Below, piece by piece: positions 26,415 to 36,890 of a stretch of DNA of 64,000 nt. The stretch lies in the NCBI GenBank assembly GCA_018402735.1, contig JAGYIF010000002.1, positions 310,001 through 374,000 on the forward strand. The letters run 5' to 3'. The notes beneath the pieces are model-generated. The model was given only the letters and a program-made list of their open reading frames with translations. It was not told the origin of the DNA and did no database searches. Position 1 is the stretch's first letter. Each line of letters starts with the position of its first letter. A program made the position numbers and the translations under genes. The stretch comes from Pelagibacteraceae bacterium. Lineage in GTDB: Bacteria > Pseudomonadota > Alphaproteobacteria > Pelagibacterales > Pelagibacteraceae.

Positions 26415-28277
26415 TTAAGCAGACTGCTTAAATTTATATCTTTTTGTATGGGCTAATAAAAGATTAATCGCAGATGGAGTCATTCCTTCTATTCTTAAAG
26501 CTTGTCCAAATGTTTCTGGTTTAACTAGCATTAGCTTCTTCTTTACCTCAGCAGTAAGGCCGCTGATTTTATCATAATCTATGTTTTCTGGTATTTTTAA
26601 GTCCTCATCCTTTTTAAATTTTCTAATGTCTGCATCTTGTTTTGAATAATAACCTTTATAATGATTGTCTATTTTAATTTGATTTATAACATCTTCGCTT
26701 GATTCAGGTAAATCTTCAAATATTTCTCTTAATTTTTGGTAATTTACCCCCTTATATCCCATTAACTCAATGCCGTTCCTTTTAACTCCGTCCATTGATA
26801 TGGAAATATCATGCTTTTTTGCTTGATTTGGAGTTAAATTTACCCCTGAAAGAGCTATTTTAACTTTATTAATGCTATCCTGCTTATAATTAAAATTTTT
26901 AATCCTTTCTTTTCCTAAACATCCAAGTTTAATTGCCATAGGAGAAAGTCTAATATCAGCATTATCAGCTCTTAATGTAAGCCTATACTCTGCTCTAGAA
27001 GTAAACATTCTGTAAGGCTCAGCTACTCCTTTAGTCACTAAATCATCTACCATTACGCCTATGTAAGCCTCGGACCTGTCAAGTACGAAAGGTTCTCTCC
27101 CTTGGCACGATAAAGCTGCGTTCATGCCTGCCACTAACCCTTGAGCAGCAGCTTCTTCATAGCCAGTGGTTCCATTAATTTGGCCAGCTAAATAAAAAGA
27201 TTTAATTTTTTTAAGTTCTAAGGTGTACTTTAGCTCTCTTGGATCAACATAATCATATTCTATGGCATAGCCAGCTCTTATCATCTTAACATTAGATAAA
27301 CCATTGATTTTAAACAATATTTCTTGCTGAACGTCTTCCGGCAATGAAGTTGAAATACCATTAGGATAAATTGTGAAGTCGTCCAGCCCTTCTGGTTCTA
27401 AAAATATTTGATGTCTTTGTTTGTCAGCAAATTTTATAATCTTATCTTCGATTGAAGGACAGTACCTTGGTCCAACACCTTTTATGTTGCCAGAGTACAC
27501 TGCAGATTTTTTTATGTTGCGAGAAATAATTTTATGAACCTCATCATTTGTATATGTGATGCTGCACGCAACTTGTCTTGCATTTATTTTTTTTGTCTGT
27601 GTTGAGAAGAAAAAAGGGTTTTCATCAGCAACTTGTTTTTCCAAACCTTCAAAATTTATGGTTCGAGAATCTAATCTTGGTGGCGTTCCAGTTTTTAATC
27701 TTCCAAACATTAAATTAAATTTTTGTAGTTGCTCTGTGAGACCAAGAGTAGGAGCTTCACCAAATCTTCCGGCCGGAGTCATCTTATTGCCAACATGAAT
27801 AACTCCATTTAAAAAAGTTCCTGTAGTTAAAATAATTTTTTTAAATTTAATTTCTTTTCCTGAAGCTAAAATCACCGCTTTGATCTCATTTTTATCAAAA
27901 ACAAACGACTTAACAGGATCATAAATAATGCTTAAATTAGAATGACTTATTAGTGTTTCAAGCATATATTTTTTATAAAGTGACCTATCTGATTGTGTTC
28001 TAGGTCCTCGAACCGCCGGTCCTCTGCTCGCATTTAATAATTTAAATTGAATACCTGATGCATCAGAAACTTTTGACATCACACCGTCAAAAGCATCTAT
28101 CTCTCTTACCAAATGTCCTTTTCCTAATCCACCGATCGCAGGATTACATGACATCTCGCCAATTGAATTTTCTGTAGTGGTAATGAGAGCAGTATTGACT
28201 CCCATTCTTGCAGAGACTGCTGCAGCTTCACAACCTGCATGACCTCCGCCAATGACAACAACATCAAAATTTTCCAT
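26415..28277 (-). CDS. mnmG: tRNA uridine-5-carboxymethylaminomethyl modification enzyme MnmG (GidA)
   Basis: A 620-residue FAD protein that with MnmE modifies the wobble uridine of several tRNAs. The FAD-binding [15 protein letters not shown] is at residues 6-20. GidA signatures [19 protein letters not shown] near 44 and [16 protein letters not shown] near 369 are intact. The C-terminal helical region that docks MnmE is present ([20 protein letters not shown]). Operon order mnmE-mnmG-rsmG-parA-parB runs leftward, with a 63-nt gap from mnmE that could hold a separate promoter. Confidence 0.98.
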   Translation of the reverse strand: MENFDVVVIGGGHAGCEAAAVSARMGVNTALITTTENSIGEMSCNPAIGGLGKGHLVREIDAFDGVMSKVSDASGIQFKLLNASRGPAVRGPRTQSDRSLYKKYMLETLISHSNLSIIYDPVKSFVFDKNEIKAVILASGKEIKFKKIILTTGTFLNGVIHVGNKMTPAGRFGEAPTLGLTEQLQKFNLMFGRLKTGTPPRLDSRTINFEGLEKQVADENPFFFSTQTKKINARQVACSITYTNDEVHKIISRNIKKSAVYSGNIKGVGPRYCPSIEDKIIKFADKQRHQIFLEPEGLDDFTIYPNGISTSLPEDVQQEILFKINGLSNVKMIRAGYAIEYDYVDPRELKYTLELKKIKSFYLAGQINGTTGYEEAAAQGLVAGMNAALSCQGREPFVLDRSEAYIGVMVDDLVTKGVAEPYRMFTSRAEYRLTLRADNADIRLSPMAIKLGCLGKERIKNFNYKQDSINKVKIALSGVNLTPNQAKKHDISISMDGVKRNGIELMGYKGVNYQKLREIFEDLPESSEDVINQIKIDNHYKGYYSKQDADIRKFKKDEDLKIPENIDYDKISGLTAEVKKKLMLVKPETFGQALRIEGMTPSAINLLLAHTKRYKFKQSA

Positions 28278-28340
28278 GACAGAAATGTATATGTCAGAAA
28301 TTTATTTACAAGTGACTTATAGAAATTGAAAAAACAAGAT

Positions 28341-29678
28341 CTATTTTCCTATACAAAAATCCTTGAAAATCCTACCCAAAACCTCTTCAACACCAATAAA
28401 ACCGACTATTTCACCAAGATAATTAGAAGCAATTCTCAGCTCTTCAGCAACTTTTTCTACATCATTAGATTGCGAAATTTTTAGATAGTTATTGAGGTGC
28501 TTAGAAGTTTTTTCTAACAAATTTCTATGTCTTGATCTCGATATTAAAGTATCAGATTGATTAACATACAAACTATTTACAATATTTTCCAAATCCTGAA
28601 TTAGTTTTTTATAACCAAATTTTGTTACTATAGATATCTGGTGAACACCTATAAAAGAAAAATTTTTTAAATTTTTAATAACAAATTTACCATTAAAATT
28701 TTTTTTATCCTGCTTATTAATTATAATTAGAGTTTTTTTATCTATTAATTTTTTTATATCTTGAGAGATATTTTTTGTTGTTCCATCTAATATTAAAATA
28801 TTTAAATTAGAATTTTTAATTTGCTTCAAAGCCAACCCAATACCAATTTTTTCAATTTTATTTTTAGTATGCCTAATGCCAGCAGTGTCAGAAAGAATAA
28901 CCGGAAAATTTTTAATTTGAAAATGAACCTCGATCACATCTCGAGTTGTTCCTTTTAATTCAGAAACAATCGCTGCTTGTCTTTTTGCAAGAAGGTTCAA
29001 AAAACTAGATTTACCTGAATTTGGAGGTCCAAAAATGGCTATTTTAAAGCCTTCCCGCATAATTTCTCCGACTTTAGCATCATTTAACATGGTCTGAATT
29101 TCACTGTTAATTTTACTAATTTTTTCATTATTTCCCTCTAAAATGCTGGGGGGCAAATCCTCCTCTGAAAAGTCTATGGCTGCTTCACATTTACTTCTAA
29201 CATCTAGAATTTGCTCCCTCCATTTCATAAATAAAGGAGAGCTATTTTTTAATCTTAAGGCCTGTACTCTTTGTCCCTCAGTCTCAGCATTTAACAAATC
29301 AGCAATACTTTCAGCCTCATATAAATTAATTTTATTATTTAAAAAAGCTTGCTTAGTAAATTCTCCTGGCTGTGCAAGCTGGCAGTCGGATCGCAATGAT
29401 AGTTCATTTAAAAATTTATTTATAACTGCTTTGCTTCCATGAATGTGAAATTCTACTAAATCATCCCCGGTGTAACTTTGCCCTTTCGGATACCAAATAA
29501 CAATTCCTTCATCGATAATTTTATGTTTTGAATCAACAATATTTTTTAGAATAGCCATTCTAGGTTTGTCGATTGTACCAACAAAGTTCTTGGCAATTCT
29601 CAAAGCATTTGTTCCTGACAATCTTATGATTGCAATACCAGAAACTCCTGGCGGAGTAGATAAAGCATAGATAGTCAT
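28341..29678 (-). CDS. mnmE: tRNA modification GTPase MnmE (TrmE)
   Basis: A 445-residue partner of MnmG. The N-terminal tetrahydrofolate-binding domain (DTIYALSTPPG-type start, here TIYALSTPPGVSGIAIIRLSG) spans about 1-118. The GTPase domain at about 212-370 has the P-loop GPPNSGKSSFLN and the DTAG motif SDTAGIRHTKN. The protein ends with the invariant C-terminal CIGK, which carries the catalytic Cys. Helical domain lengths are slightly compact. It is transcribed after the UbiH-like gene with a one-base gap. Confidence 0.97.
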   Translation of the reverse strand: MTIYALSTPPGVSGIAIIRLSGTNALRIAKNFVGTIDKPRMAILKNIVDSKHKIIDEGIVIWYPKGQSYTGDDLVEFHIHGSKAVINKFLNELSLRSDCQLAQPGEFTKQAFLNNKINLYEAESIADLLNAETEGQRVQALRLKNSSPLFMKWREQILDVRSKCEAAIDFSEEDLPPSILEGNNEKISKINSEIQTMLNDAKVGEIMREGFKIAIFGPPNSGKSSFLNLLAKRQAAIVSELKGTTRDVIEVHFQIKNFPVILSDTAGIRHTKNKIEKIGIGLALKQIKNSNLNILILDGTTKNISQDIKKLIDKKTLIIINKQDKKNFNGKFVIKNLKNFSFIGVHQISIVTKFGYKKLIQDLENIVNSLYVNQSDTLISRSRHRNLLEKTSKHLNNYLKISQSNDVEKVAEELRIASNYLGEIVGFIGVEEVLGRIFKDFCIGK

Positions 29679-29679
29679 A

Positions 29680-30837
29680 TTAAATTCTTAATCCTTTATC
29701 TGCGATGTTTATTATTTTGCTCATAATCTCTGGTTGTGATGCCAAAGAAAAACTTTTTTTTCGCAAAGAAGAAATGGCGGGGGATTGAGCTCTAAATGAT
29801 TTTCTAATAAGATCGATTGAGACCGCAAATAATAAATTGCTAGTTTTGGTTTTTTTTTCAAACTCCCTAAGAAGATTTATGTCTCCAATATCATAACCTT
29901 TATTAATATTATCTTTTAAATCTTTTACCAAAATATCAATATCTCTAAGTGTCATATTCCAACCTTGGCCAGCTATAGGATGTATTTTATGGGTAATATC
30001 ACCTAGAAAAATCGTCCTAGAAAGCACAGTTTTCTTAAGAAATTCGAATGTTAAAGGAAAATAATCCAAATCTTTAGAGCAAGTATTAATTTGATAAAAA
30101 TTAGAAGAGATATTTCTTAAAAAATTTAATCTGTCCTTAACGTTATGAATAATTTTTTCAGCTTTAGACTTGTTTTGAACAGACCAGACTACAGAAGTTG
30201 TAGTATTGGAAATTGGTAAAAAAGCTAAAGGTCCATCTTCTAAAAAAAATTGTCTGGCACAGTGATTATCTATTTTTGTATGATAAATTAAAAATGTATA
30301 TGCGGTTTCGGAATAATTCCAATTAAGTTTTTCTTCATTCGATAATAATTTTAAATATTCAAATTCGGTTGCTATTATCAAATTATATTCTAATTGCTTT
30401 TTATTTTTAAAAATTATTTTTTTTAGAAATCCTTTGTCTTCAATTGAAGAAACTTTATTTTTAATTACATTTATGTTAGTTAGTTTTTTTGTAATTAATT
30501 TTTCTAAATTATTTTTTTTTACTATATAGCTTAAATATTTTTTCTGATCGATATTATAAAATTCCGTATCTGGTTTAGATTGATTATTTCCATTATCAAA
30601 TAAAGTAATTTTTTTTACTGGCCAAAAAATAGATGAATTTTTTTTTATTCCTATATTTTCAAGAATTTTAAAAGAAGCATCACTGATAGAAAGAGTAGCA
30701 TTGGAAAGTTTTTTTGGTGTCAATTTTTCTTGAATTAAATCAATATTTAAATTGAGACTGGAAAGGGCTAAAGCAACAGCATTTGCGGTCAATCCAGAGC
30801 CCAAAACGGCTATCTTCTGTTTGTTCAAGGTTTTCAC
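29680..30837 (-). CDS. UbiH/UbiF-family FAD-dependent monooxygenase
   Basis: A 385-residue flavoprotein hydroxylase of the ubiquinone-biosynthesis type. The N-terminal dinucleotide fold is IAVLGSGLTANAVALAL, where the third Gly of GxGxxG is Asn. The second FAD motif is GDITHKIHPIAGQGWNMTLRD near residue 283-303, close to the family GD-H-P-GQG-N-D pattern. It probably hydroxylates a ring carbon of a ubiquinone precursor in the inner membrane. Which carbon (C1, C5 or C6) cannot be told. It diverges from ftsK and leads into mnmE. Confidence 0.85.
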   Translation of the reverse strand: MKTLNKQKIAVLGSGLTANAVALALSSLNLNIDLIQEKLTPKKLSNATLSISDASFKILENIGIKKNSSIFWPVKKITLFDNGNNQSKPDTEFYNIDQKKYLSYIVKKNNLEKLITKKLTNINVIKNKVSSIEDKGFLKKIIFKNKKQLEYNLIIATEFEYLKLLSNEEKLNWNYSETAYTFLIYHTKIDNHCARQFFLEDGPLAFLPISNTTTSVVWSVQNKSKAEKIIHNVKDRLNFLRNISSNFYQINTCSKDLDYFPLTFEFLKKTVLSRTIFLGDITHKIHPIAGQGWNMTLRDIDILVKDLKDNINKGYDIGDINLLREFEKKTKTSNLLFAVSIDLIRKSFRAQSPAISSLRKKSFSLASQPEIMSKIINIADKGLRI

Positions 30838-30897
30838 GATTAATTTTCATCAATTGTACAAAAAATGTTAAAAAACAACAGCAAATGATTCGAAAAT

Positions 30898-33009
30898 ATG
30901 GATAAAATTGTAAATTTTATAAAATTACGATTGATAGAAATAACAGGCCTAATTTTAGTGGCCACGGGAATATTCATTTTTTACAGCCTAATAACTTACT
31001 CTCCTGCAAATCCTACTATAATTTTTCCTGAAAACGCAGATCCGCGGGCACTCTTAATTAGATATGGGTCATCTTTTGCTGACTTCATTTTACAAGCCTT
31101 TGGACTAATTGCTTTTGGCTTGTGTATGAATTTTATGACATGGGGGGCAAAACTTGGGTTGGATAAAAAAATAGCTAATATTTGGCTCTTATTTTTGTTC
31201 GTTGTGATCTATTTAATTTTTGGTTCTGCATTTTTTAAAATTTACAGTGATCAAAGTTTTTGGTTACCAGACCATGGAAATGGTGGATTTTTAGGAAGTT
31301 ACATAATTGATTTATTTGGACCTTTTGCAGCAAAAATTAAAATATTTTCATTTATTGCTCTTTTGCTTTCAATTATATTTTTTATTGTAAGCTTAGGATT
31401 TTCTTTTTCTAACTGGAAAAGTATTATAAAAAATTTAACGAAACCTTTTTATTCAATAACAAAAAAATTATTCAAAAAAAAATCTGAAATAGAAGAAACT
31501 ATCAATAATGATTTTATAACGAACCCAATAATAAATAAAATAGAAGAAAATATTGTTCAAGAAATACAGACTAGTTTGCCTCTGCAGGAAAATGCTAAGG
31601 CAAAATCTTTTGAGTATAGATTGCCTTCATTGTCTTTTCTAAAAGATCCAGACAATAAAGTTTCAGATACCGAATTGAGCGATAGCTTTGAGAAGCAGTC
31701 TAAATTTTTAGAAGACACTCTTCTAGATTTTGGCATTATGGGGAAAATAAAAAGAGTTAGCGCTGGTCCTGTAGTCACTCTTTATGAATTTGAACCTGCC
31801 GCAGGTATCAAAACCTCTAAAATAATAAATTTGTCAGATGATATAGCTAGAAGCACCAGTTCAATTGCTACTAGGGTGGCTACAGTTCCTGGGAAAAATA
31901 CGATTGGAATTGAAATTCCAAACAAAAATATTGAGCCAGTTTATCTAAAAGAAATTCTTTCTAGCAAAGAATTTGCAAATAAAAGCATAAGATTGCCAAT
32001 AACACTTGGAAAAAGTATTTCTGGCTATCCAATTGTAGGTGATCTGGTAAGCATGCCTCACTTATTAATTGCGGGAACAACTGGATCTGGGAAATCTGTT
32101 TGTATCAATACTCTTATTCTTTCAATTTTGTACAGACACAAGCCGGAATATTGTAAGTTGATATTAATTGATCCAAAGATGCTAGAGCTGTCTATTTATC
32201 AAGGAATTCCTCACTTATTGTCACCTGTAATTACGGAGCCAAAAAAAGCTACTGCAGCTTTAAAATGGGTAGTGGGAGAAATGGAAAATAGGTACCGACG
32301 AATGACTGAGGAAGGCGTTAGGAATATATCCAGTTATAATGAAAAAATGGGTGAAGACCCAAAAAAAATTATTCCTTATATTGTTGTTATTGTTGATGAG
32401 ATGGCAGACTTGATGATGATTGCAGGAAAAGAAATCGAAAACTATATCCAGAGACTTGCTCAAATGGCAAGGGCAGCGGGCATACATATTGTAATGGCAA
32501 CTCAACGACCAAGTGTAGATGTTATTACTGGAACAATTAAAGCTAATTTTCCAACTCGTATTTCATTTCAAGTTACTTCTAAAATAGATAGTAGAACAAT
32601 TTTGGGAGAACAGGGTGCCGAATTATTATTAGGAAAAGGTGACATGTTATTTATGTCTTCAGCAAGTAGGGTAATTCGAATTCATGGTCCTCTTGTATCG
32701 GATGATGAAATAGAAAAAATCACAACCTTCCTTAGATCTCAAGGTTCACCTGAATATTTAGATGAAGTGACTAAGATCCAAGAAAGTAACGATGAAAATG
32801 GCAACACGATAGGGGGCAATGATAAAGACGAATTATTTGATGAAGCAGTGAGATTGATCAAAATGGAAGGAAAAGCTTCAACAAGTTATTTACAGAGAAA
32901 ATTACAAATAGGCTATAATAGAGCTGCACGCATTGTTGATCAAATGGAAGAAGCCAAAATCATTAGCCCAGCAAACCATGCTGGGAAAAGAGACATTCTT
33001 CCTTCGTAA
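30898..33009 (+). CDS. ftsK: DNA translocase FtsK
   Basis: A 703-residue FtsK. Four membrane segments lie in about residues 12-165. A short linker replaces the long one found in E. coli. The motor domain begins near 230, with Walker A LIAGTTGSGKSVCINTL near 390 and Walker B IVVIVDEMADLMMI near 495. The C-terminal gamma winged helix (DELFDEAVRLIKMEGKAST..., about 637-703) reads KOPS sequences. It links division to chromosome dimer resolution. Its stop overlaps the lolA start by one base (TAATG). Confidence 0.97.
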   Translation: MDKIVNFIKLRLIEITGLILVATGIFIFYSLITYSPANPTIIFPENADPRALLIRYGSSFADFILQAFGLIAFGLCMNFMTWGAKLGLDKKIANIWLLFLFVVIYLIFGSAFFKIYSDQSFWLPDHGNGGFLGSYIIDLFGPFAAKIKIFSFIALLLSIIFFIVSLGFSFSNWKSIIKNLTKPFYSITKKLFKKKSEIEETINNDFITNPIINKIEENIVQEIQTSLPLQENAKAKSFEYRLPSLSFLKDPDNKVSDTELSDSFEKQSKFLEDTLLDFGIMGKIKRVSAGPVVTLYEFEPAAGIKTSKIINLSDDIARSTSSIATRVATVPGKNTIGIEIPNKNIEPVYLKEILSSKEFANKSIRLPITLGKSISGYPIVGDLVSMPHLLIAGTTGSGKSVCINTLILSILYRHKPEYCKLILIDPKMLELSIYQGIPHLLSPVITEPKKATAALKWVVGEMENRYRRMTEEGVRNISSYNEKMGEDPKKIIPYIVVIVDEMADLMMIAGKEIENYIQRLAQMARAAGIHIVMATQRPSVDVITGTIKANFPTRISFQVTSKIDSRTILGEQGAELLLGKGDMLFMSSASRVIRIHGPLVSDDEIEKITTFLRSQGSPEYLDEVTKIQESNDENGNTIGGNDKDELFDEAVRLIKMEGKASTSYLQRKLQIGYNRAARIVDQMEEAKIISPANHAGKRDILPS

Positions 33010-33599
33010 TGATTAGACAATTTTTTTGTTTTGTTTTATTTTATTTACTTTCTTTCTCTGCACAATCTAAAAATAATTCTGAACTTGCAGAAAAAATTAA
33101 TAACAAATTTGCTACTATAAAAAATATTAAATTTGATTTTACTCAAAACATTGGTGACACTGTAGAAATAGGAACTTGTTTTTTGGAATATCCAAAAAAA
33201 TTAATCTGTAGATACAAAGGAGATGAGCAAAAGGAAATTGTCATTAAAGAAAACACTTTAGCTATCATCAAAAGAAAATACCAAAGAGTATATTACTATC
33301 GCGTAACTAACTCACCTTTTGCTACTATTTTAGATAAAGAAAAAATAATTAATCAAATTTCTCATATTAAAAATATTTCAAGCAAAAATGGGCTGCTAGT
33401 GCTGGATTTTTATAATGATGATAAAAGTTCTTATCTACAATTATTTTTAAATAAAGTTACTCTAGATATCGAGGGTTGGGAAAGCACTGGTTATGATCAA
33501 CAAACAACAAATTTTACTATTAAAAATAGTCAAATTAATATTGATTCTAATGAGAAATTCGAAATACCAGACTTTGATTTAGGCAGGAACCAAAACTAA
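33009..33599 (+). CDS. lolA: Outer-membrane lipoprotein carrier LolA
   Basis: A 196-residue periplasmic protein with a signal peptide (FFCFVLFYLLSFSAQS) and a LolA fold. INNKFATIKNIKFDFTQNIGD resembles the start of the LolA barrel, and YPKKLICRYKGDEQKEIVI carries the P-x-(x)-R segment of family members. It would carry lipoproteins from LolCDE to the outer membrane. Directly following ftsK is the common location for lolA in proteobacteria. It converges on the GNAT gene with a 21-nt overlap. Confidence 0.9.
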   Translation: MIRQFFCFVLFYLLSFSAQSKNNSELAEKINNKFATIKNIKFDFTQNIGDTVEIGTCFLEYPKKLICRYKGDEQKEIVIKENTLAIIKRKYQRVYYYRVTNSPFATILDKEKIINQISHIKNISSKNGLLVLDFYNDDKSSYLQLFLNKVTLDIEGWESTGYDQQTTNFTIKNSQINIDSNEKFEIPDFDLGRNQN

Positions 33600-34088
33600 T
33601 TCTTTTTTATAAATATTCATACCTCTCGCAATATAATTTCTCAAAGCATTAGGATGATCTAATGTACAGGTATGAACCCAAACACGCTTTGGGTTGTGTT
33701 TCCATCCGGTTTCAAGCGCATGCGTAAGAAGATAAGCACCTAATTTTTTACCAAAATAATTTTTGAATATACCAAAGTATGTAATCTCTACTTCTTGTAT
33801 ATCATCATGATGAAGATATTCATAATAACCAGCAACATCGTCTCCAACATAAGCTATGTAAAATTTCAACTTTTCATTTTTAAGATAATTGTCCCAATCG
33901 CTAATACTCCATGCCAAACGATCTTTCCAGTGAAAGTCTTCCCCTATTTTGTGATATAAAAACTTACAAAATTGAGGATCTTCTTTTCCTCGTTCTTGGA
34001 TAGTTAAATTGTAAATACCACAAACGGAGGGGATTAAGTTTTCTTTATTTTTCATTTCTAAAAAATACCTCTGAACTTTTTTGTCCAT
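33579..34088 (-). CDS. GNAT-family N-acetyltransferase
   Basis: A 169-residue protein with a GNAT acetyl-CoA-binding core: EITYFGIFKNYFGKKLGAYLLTHALETG (strand 4 and helix 3, with a GKKLG pyrophosphate loop), then VWVHTCTLDHPNALRNYIARGM. The latter matches a common bacterial subfamily in which the substrate is unknown. It is the last gene of the histidine operon, 2 nt after the HIT gene. Confidence 0.88.
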   Translation of the reverse strand: MDKKVQRYFLEMKNKENLIPSVCGIYNLTIQERGKEDPQFCKFLYHKIGEDFHWKDRLAWSISDWDNYLKNEKLKFYIAYVGDDVAGYYEYLHHDDIQEVEITYFGIFKNYFGKKLGAYLLTHALETGWKHNPKRVWVHTCTLDHPNALRNYIARGMNIYKKELVLVPA

Positions 34089-34090
34089 AC

Positions 34091-34465
34091 TTATTTTTTT
34101 GATAACATTCTTCCTAGAGATTCTCCGCCAACCATATGAAAATGTAAATGTGGAACTTCTTGTCCTCCATCAGGTCCATTATTGGAAATGTAGCGATAAC
34201 CTTTTCCTTGAGCATATTCAGAAACTCCCGCCAGTTTTGAAACTTCTCCAAGAGCCCTAATAAAGTCAATAATTTCCTCATTTTTTGCATTTTGAGAGAA
34301 ATCATCCATATTTACATAGGGACCTTTTGGAATCACCAAAATATGAATTTTTGCTTGAGGATTGATATCTTTGAACGCCAAAGCGTGGTCACTTTCATAA
34401 ATTTTTTTACAAGGAATTTCCCCTCTTAAAATTTTTGCAAAAATATTATCAGTGTCGTATTTCAT
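34091..34465 (-). CDS. HIT-family (HinT-like) nucleotide hydrolase
   Basis: A 124-residue histidine-triad protein. The C-terminal HLHFHMVGGESLGRM carries the His-x-His-x-His active site (residues about 107-111). The N-terminal NIFAKILRGEIPCKKIYE matches the PKCI/HinT group, which hydrolyses purine phosphoramidates. It sits one base after hisE; a HIT gene beside his genes is frequent in alphaproteobacteria. Its cellular function is poorly defined. Confidence 0.94.
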   Translation of the reverse strand: MKYDTDNIFAKILRGEIPCKKIYESDHALAFKDINPQAKIHILVIPKGPYVNMDDFSQNAKNEEIIDFIRALGEVSKLAGVSEYAQGKGYRYISNNGPDGGQEVPHLHFHMVGGESLGRMLSKK

Positions 34466-34466
34466 T

Positions 34467-34772
34467 TTAACCTCGCCCAGATTTTTCCTCTAAACCTGAT
34501 TGATTTTTTCTTTTTTTAAGTTCTTCTAATACTTTCTCAATTTTAATATCATTACACTCCAACAACACCAATAAATGATAAATCAAATCTGCTGACTCAT
34601 GAACCTGATTATTGTTATTATTTATAGCATCTTTTAATTCCTCCAATTCTTCTTCAACTTTTTCAATAATTAATTTTTTATTATTTAAAAGTTTATGAGT
34701 ATAAGACTTTTCAGATGATGATTTTTTTCTATCTCTAATAGTTTTAACTAAATCTTCTAACGTTTTAAACAT
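34467..34772 (-). CDS. hisE: Phosphoribosyl-ATP pyrophosphatase
   Basis: A 101-residue all-alpha MazG-like hydrolase converting PR-ATP to PR-AMP, the second step of histidine synthesis. The metal-binding EEELEELKDAI (near 39) and HESADLIYHLLVLLE (near 58) motifs are intact. It is monofunctional; hisI is not in this window. It lies 2 nt after hisF in the leftward operon hisB-H-A-F-E. Confidence 0.94.
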   Translation of the reverse strand: MFKTLEDLVKTIRDRKKSSSEKSYTHKLLNNKKLIIEKVEEELEELKDAINNNNNQVHESADLIYHLLVLLECNDIKIEKVLEELKKRKNQSGLEEKSGRG

Positions 34773-34774
34773 AA

Positions 34775-35533
34775 CTATATTCTTACAGAAACACTTTGAG
34801 ACTTCAAATATTCTTTTACTTCTTTAATAGAATATTTCCCAAAGTGAAAAATGGAAGCTGCTAACACCGCACTCGCTCCACCTAGAACTATTCCGTCTTT
34901 AATATGTTCTAATGTTCCAACCCCTCCAGAAGCAATAACTGGTATTGTTAAATTTTCTGAAATAGTCTTGGTAAGCTCAATATCATAGCCTGATTTGGTC
35001 CCATCTTTATCCATCGAAGTTAATAATATTTCGCCTGCTCCACTACTTTGAGCTAATTTAGCAAATTCTAAAACATCCAAGTTAGCAGACTCTCTTCCAC
35101 CATGTGTAAAAACTGTCCACTTATTATCTCCAGTTTTTTTTGCGTCGATCGCAACAACAATACATTGTGAACCAAATTTTAAAGCGCTTTCTTTTATAAG
35201 ATCTGGATTTTTAATTGCAGCTGTATTGATGGAAACTTTATCTGCTCCTGCTAACAAGAGATTTCTTATATCTTGAACGGTTCTGACGCCTCCACCAACT
35301 GTTAGTGGGACAAAACAACATTCGGCGGTTTTTTTTACTGTATCTAGAAGAATATCTCTATTTTCATTTGAAGCAGTGATATCTAAAAAACAAATTTCAT
35401 CAGCACCACTTTTATTATAAATCGAAGCTTGCTCTACTGGATCGCCAGCGTCTACCAAGTTTATAAAATTTATTCCTTTTACCACTCTTCCATTTTTTAC
35501 ATCTAAGCATGGAATAATTCTTTTTTTTAACAT
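34775..35533 (-). CDS. hisF: Imidazole glycerol phosphate synthase cyclase subunit
   Basis: A 252-residue (beta/alpha)8 barrel that uses ammonia from HisH to close the imidazole ring. The start [18 protein letters not shown] holds catalytic Asp10-like residue, and the second Asp is in [14 protein letters not shown]. Phosphate loops TVGGGVRT and VIASGGVG are intact. It overlaps the hisA stop by one base. Length is standard. Confidence 0.97.
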   Translation of the reverse strand: MLKKRIIPCLDVKNGRVVKGINFINLVDAGDPVEQASIYNKSGADEICFLDITASNENRDILLDTVKKTAECCFVPLTVGGGVRTVQDIRNLLLAGADKVSINTAAIKNPDLIKESALKFGSQCIVVAIDAKKTGDNKWTVFTHGGRESANLDVLEFAKLAQSSGAGEILLTSMDKDGTKSGYDIELTKTISENLTIPVIASGGVGTLEHIKDGIVLGGASAVLAASIFHFGKYSIKEVKEYLKSQSVSVRI

Positions 35534-36243
35534 TATATTTTAGCTAACTCTTCTAAGTTAATTGACTTATCGTATATAGCCTTGCCGATAATAACTCCTT
35601 TTATTTTTTTAGATTCTTTAATTTGAACAACGTCATTCAAATTTGCCACTCCTCCCGAAGCTATTACAGGAATAGAACTTAAATTTGCTAATCTTATTGT
35701 TTCTTTTAAATTTATTCCCTCTTTAGTCCCATCTTTGTCTATGTCAGTAAAAATAATGCTTTTAATTTTAAGATTTTTAATAGTTGTCACAAAATCGTCT
35801 ACAGATAATTTTGTTTGTTCTTGCCATCCTCGTAAAGCCAAAAATCCATTTCGCACATCTATGCCTACAGATATTTTATTTGGAAATTTAATACATACCT
35901 CTTCTAAAAGTTTTATGTTTGTAACGGCTGCGGTTCCCATCACAATATTCTCAACACCAAGATCTAGGACTTCTTCGATATCTTTTAGTGTTCTCATGCC
36001 CCCACCAACTTGTATTTTTAAATTTGTTTGTTCTGCAATTAGTTTTATTGAGACTAAATTTGATTTGCTAGAATCTAAAGCTCTATCTAAATCAACAATA
36101 TGTAAATTAACAAAGCCATGTTGTTCAAATTTTTGGGCCTGGTTTAAGGGTGAAGTATTAAATATCTCCTGTTTTGAAAAATCACCTTTATATAATCTTA
36201 CACACTTGTTATCTTTCAAGTCTATTGCTGGATAAATAATCAT
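35533..36243 (-). CDS. hisA: Phosphoribosylformimino-AICAR ribotide isomerase
   Basis: A 236-residue (beta/alpha)8 barrel isomerase, paralogous to HisF. The first catalytic Asp is in [19 protein letters not shown], the second in [14 protein letters not shown]; phosphate loops are IQVGGGMRT and VIASGGVAN. It lies 4 nt after hisH and overlaps hisF by one base, which supports coordinate expression. Confidence 0.97.
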   Translation of the reverse strand: MIIYPAIDLKDNKCVRLYKGDFSKQEIFNTSPLNQAQKFEQHGFVNLHIVDLDRALDSSKSNLVSIKLIAEQTNLKIQVGGGMRTLKDIEEVLDLGVENIVMGTAAVTNIKLLEEVCIKFPNKISVGIDVRNGFLALRGWQEQTKLSVDDFVTTIKNLKIKSIIFTDIDKDGTKEGINLKETIRLANLSSIPVIASGGVANLNDVVQIKESKKIKGVIIGKAIYDKSINLEELAKI

Positions 36244-36247
36244 ACAA

Positions 36248-36883
36248 TTACCAATTTATAAAATTTTCTAAAATTTTTATTCCATTTGTTTGACTTTTTT
36301 CAGGATGAAACTGAGTCCCAAATATATTATCTTTAATAACAGCCGCTGTAATTTCGTCCTGATATAATGTAGATGCAGCAACGTTTATTTCACTTGATGC
36401 AACAAAATGATAGCTATGAACAAAGTAAAAATGTTTGTCGTTACTTAAGTTTTTAAAAAGTCCGTGATCATTTTTAATTTTAATTTCATTCCAGCCCATA
36501 TGAGGAAGTTTTAGCTTTGAATCTATAATATTTATTTTTTTTACTTCTCCTTCGATCCATCCTAAGCCTTTATGCCCACCATCTTCATACCCATAATCAG
36601 AAAAAAGTTGCATCCCAACACAAATGCCAAAAATATATTTTTTCTTTTGAATAACAAATTCGTTTAGCTCGTCTATTGCTCCGGTCATTTTGAACAAAGT
36701 GTCAGCACACTGTTTGAACGAACCTTGTCCAGGTAAAATTATTTTATCAGACAATTTTATTTTGTTTATATCAGCTATAACCTGCACTCGGGCTGACTTT
36801 CCTAAATTTAAAGCAGCATACTCAACCGCTTTAGAAACTGACTTAATATTGCCAGATCCATAATCAAGGATGGAAATAATCAT
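36248..36883 (-). CDS. hisH: Imidazole glycerol phosphate synthase glutaminase subunit
   Basis: A 211-residue class I glutamine amidotransferase feeding ammonia to HisF. The nucleophile Cys lies in GICVGMQLF (near 88), the oxyanion-strand region LPGQGSFKQC is near 50, and the catalytic His/Glu pair is GTQFHPEKS near 193. All triad residues are present. It is between hisB and hisA. Confidence 0.97.
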   Translation of the reverse strand: MIISILDYGSGNIKSVSKAVEYAALNLGKSARVQVIADINKIKLSDKIILPGQGSFKQCADTLFKMTGAIDELNEFVIQKKKYIFGICVGMQLFSDYGYEDGGHKGLGWIEGEVKKINIIDSKLKLPHMGWNEIKIKNDHGLFKNLSNDKHFYFVHSYHFVASSEINVAASTLYQDEITAAVIKDNIFGTQFHPEKSQTNGIKILENFINW

Positions 36884-36890
36884 TAAAAAC

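Noticed and set aside
28278-28340. Direct repeat-like GACAGAAAT / GTCAGAAAT before mnmG
   Set aside because: Two near copies 15 nt apart in a short A/T-rich gap; too little to call a regulatory repeat.
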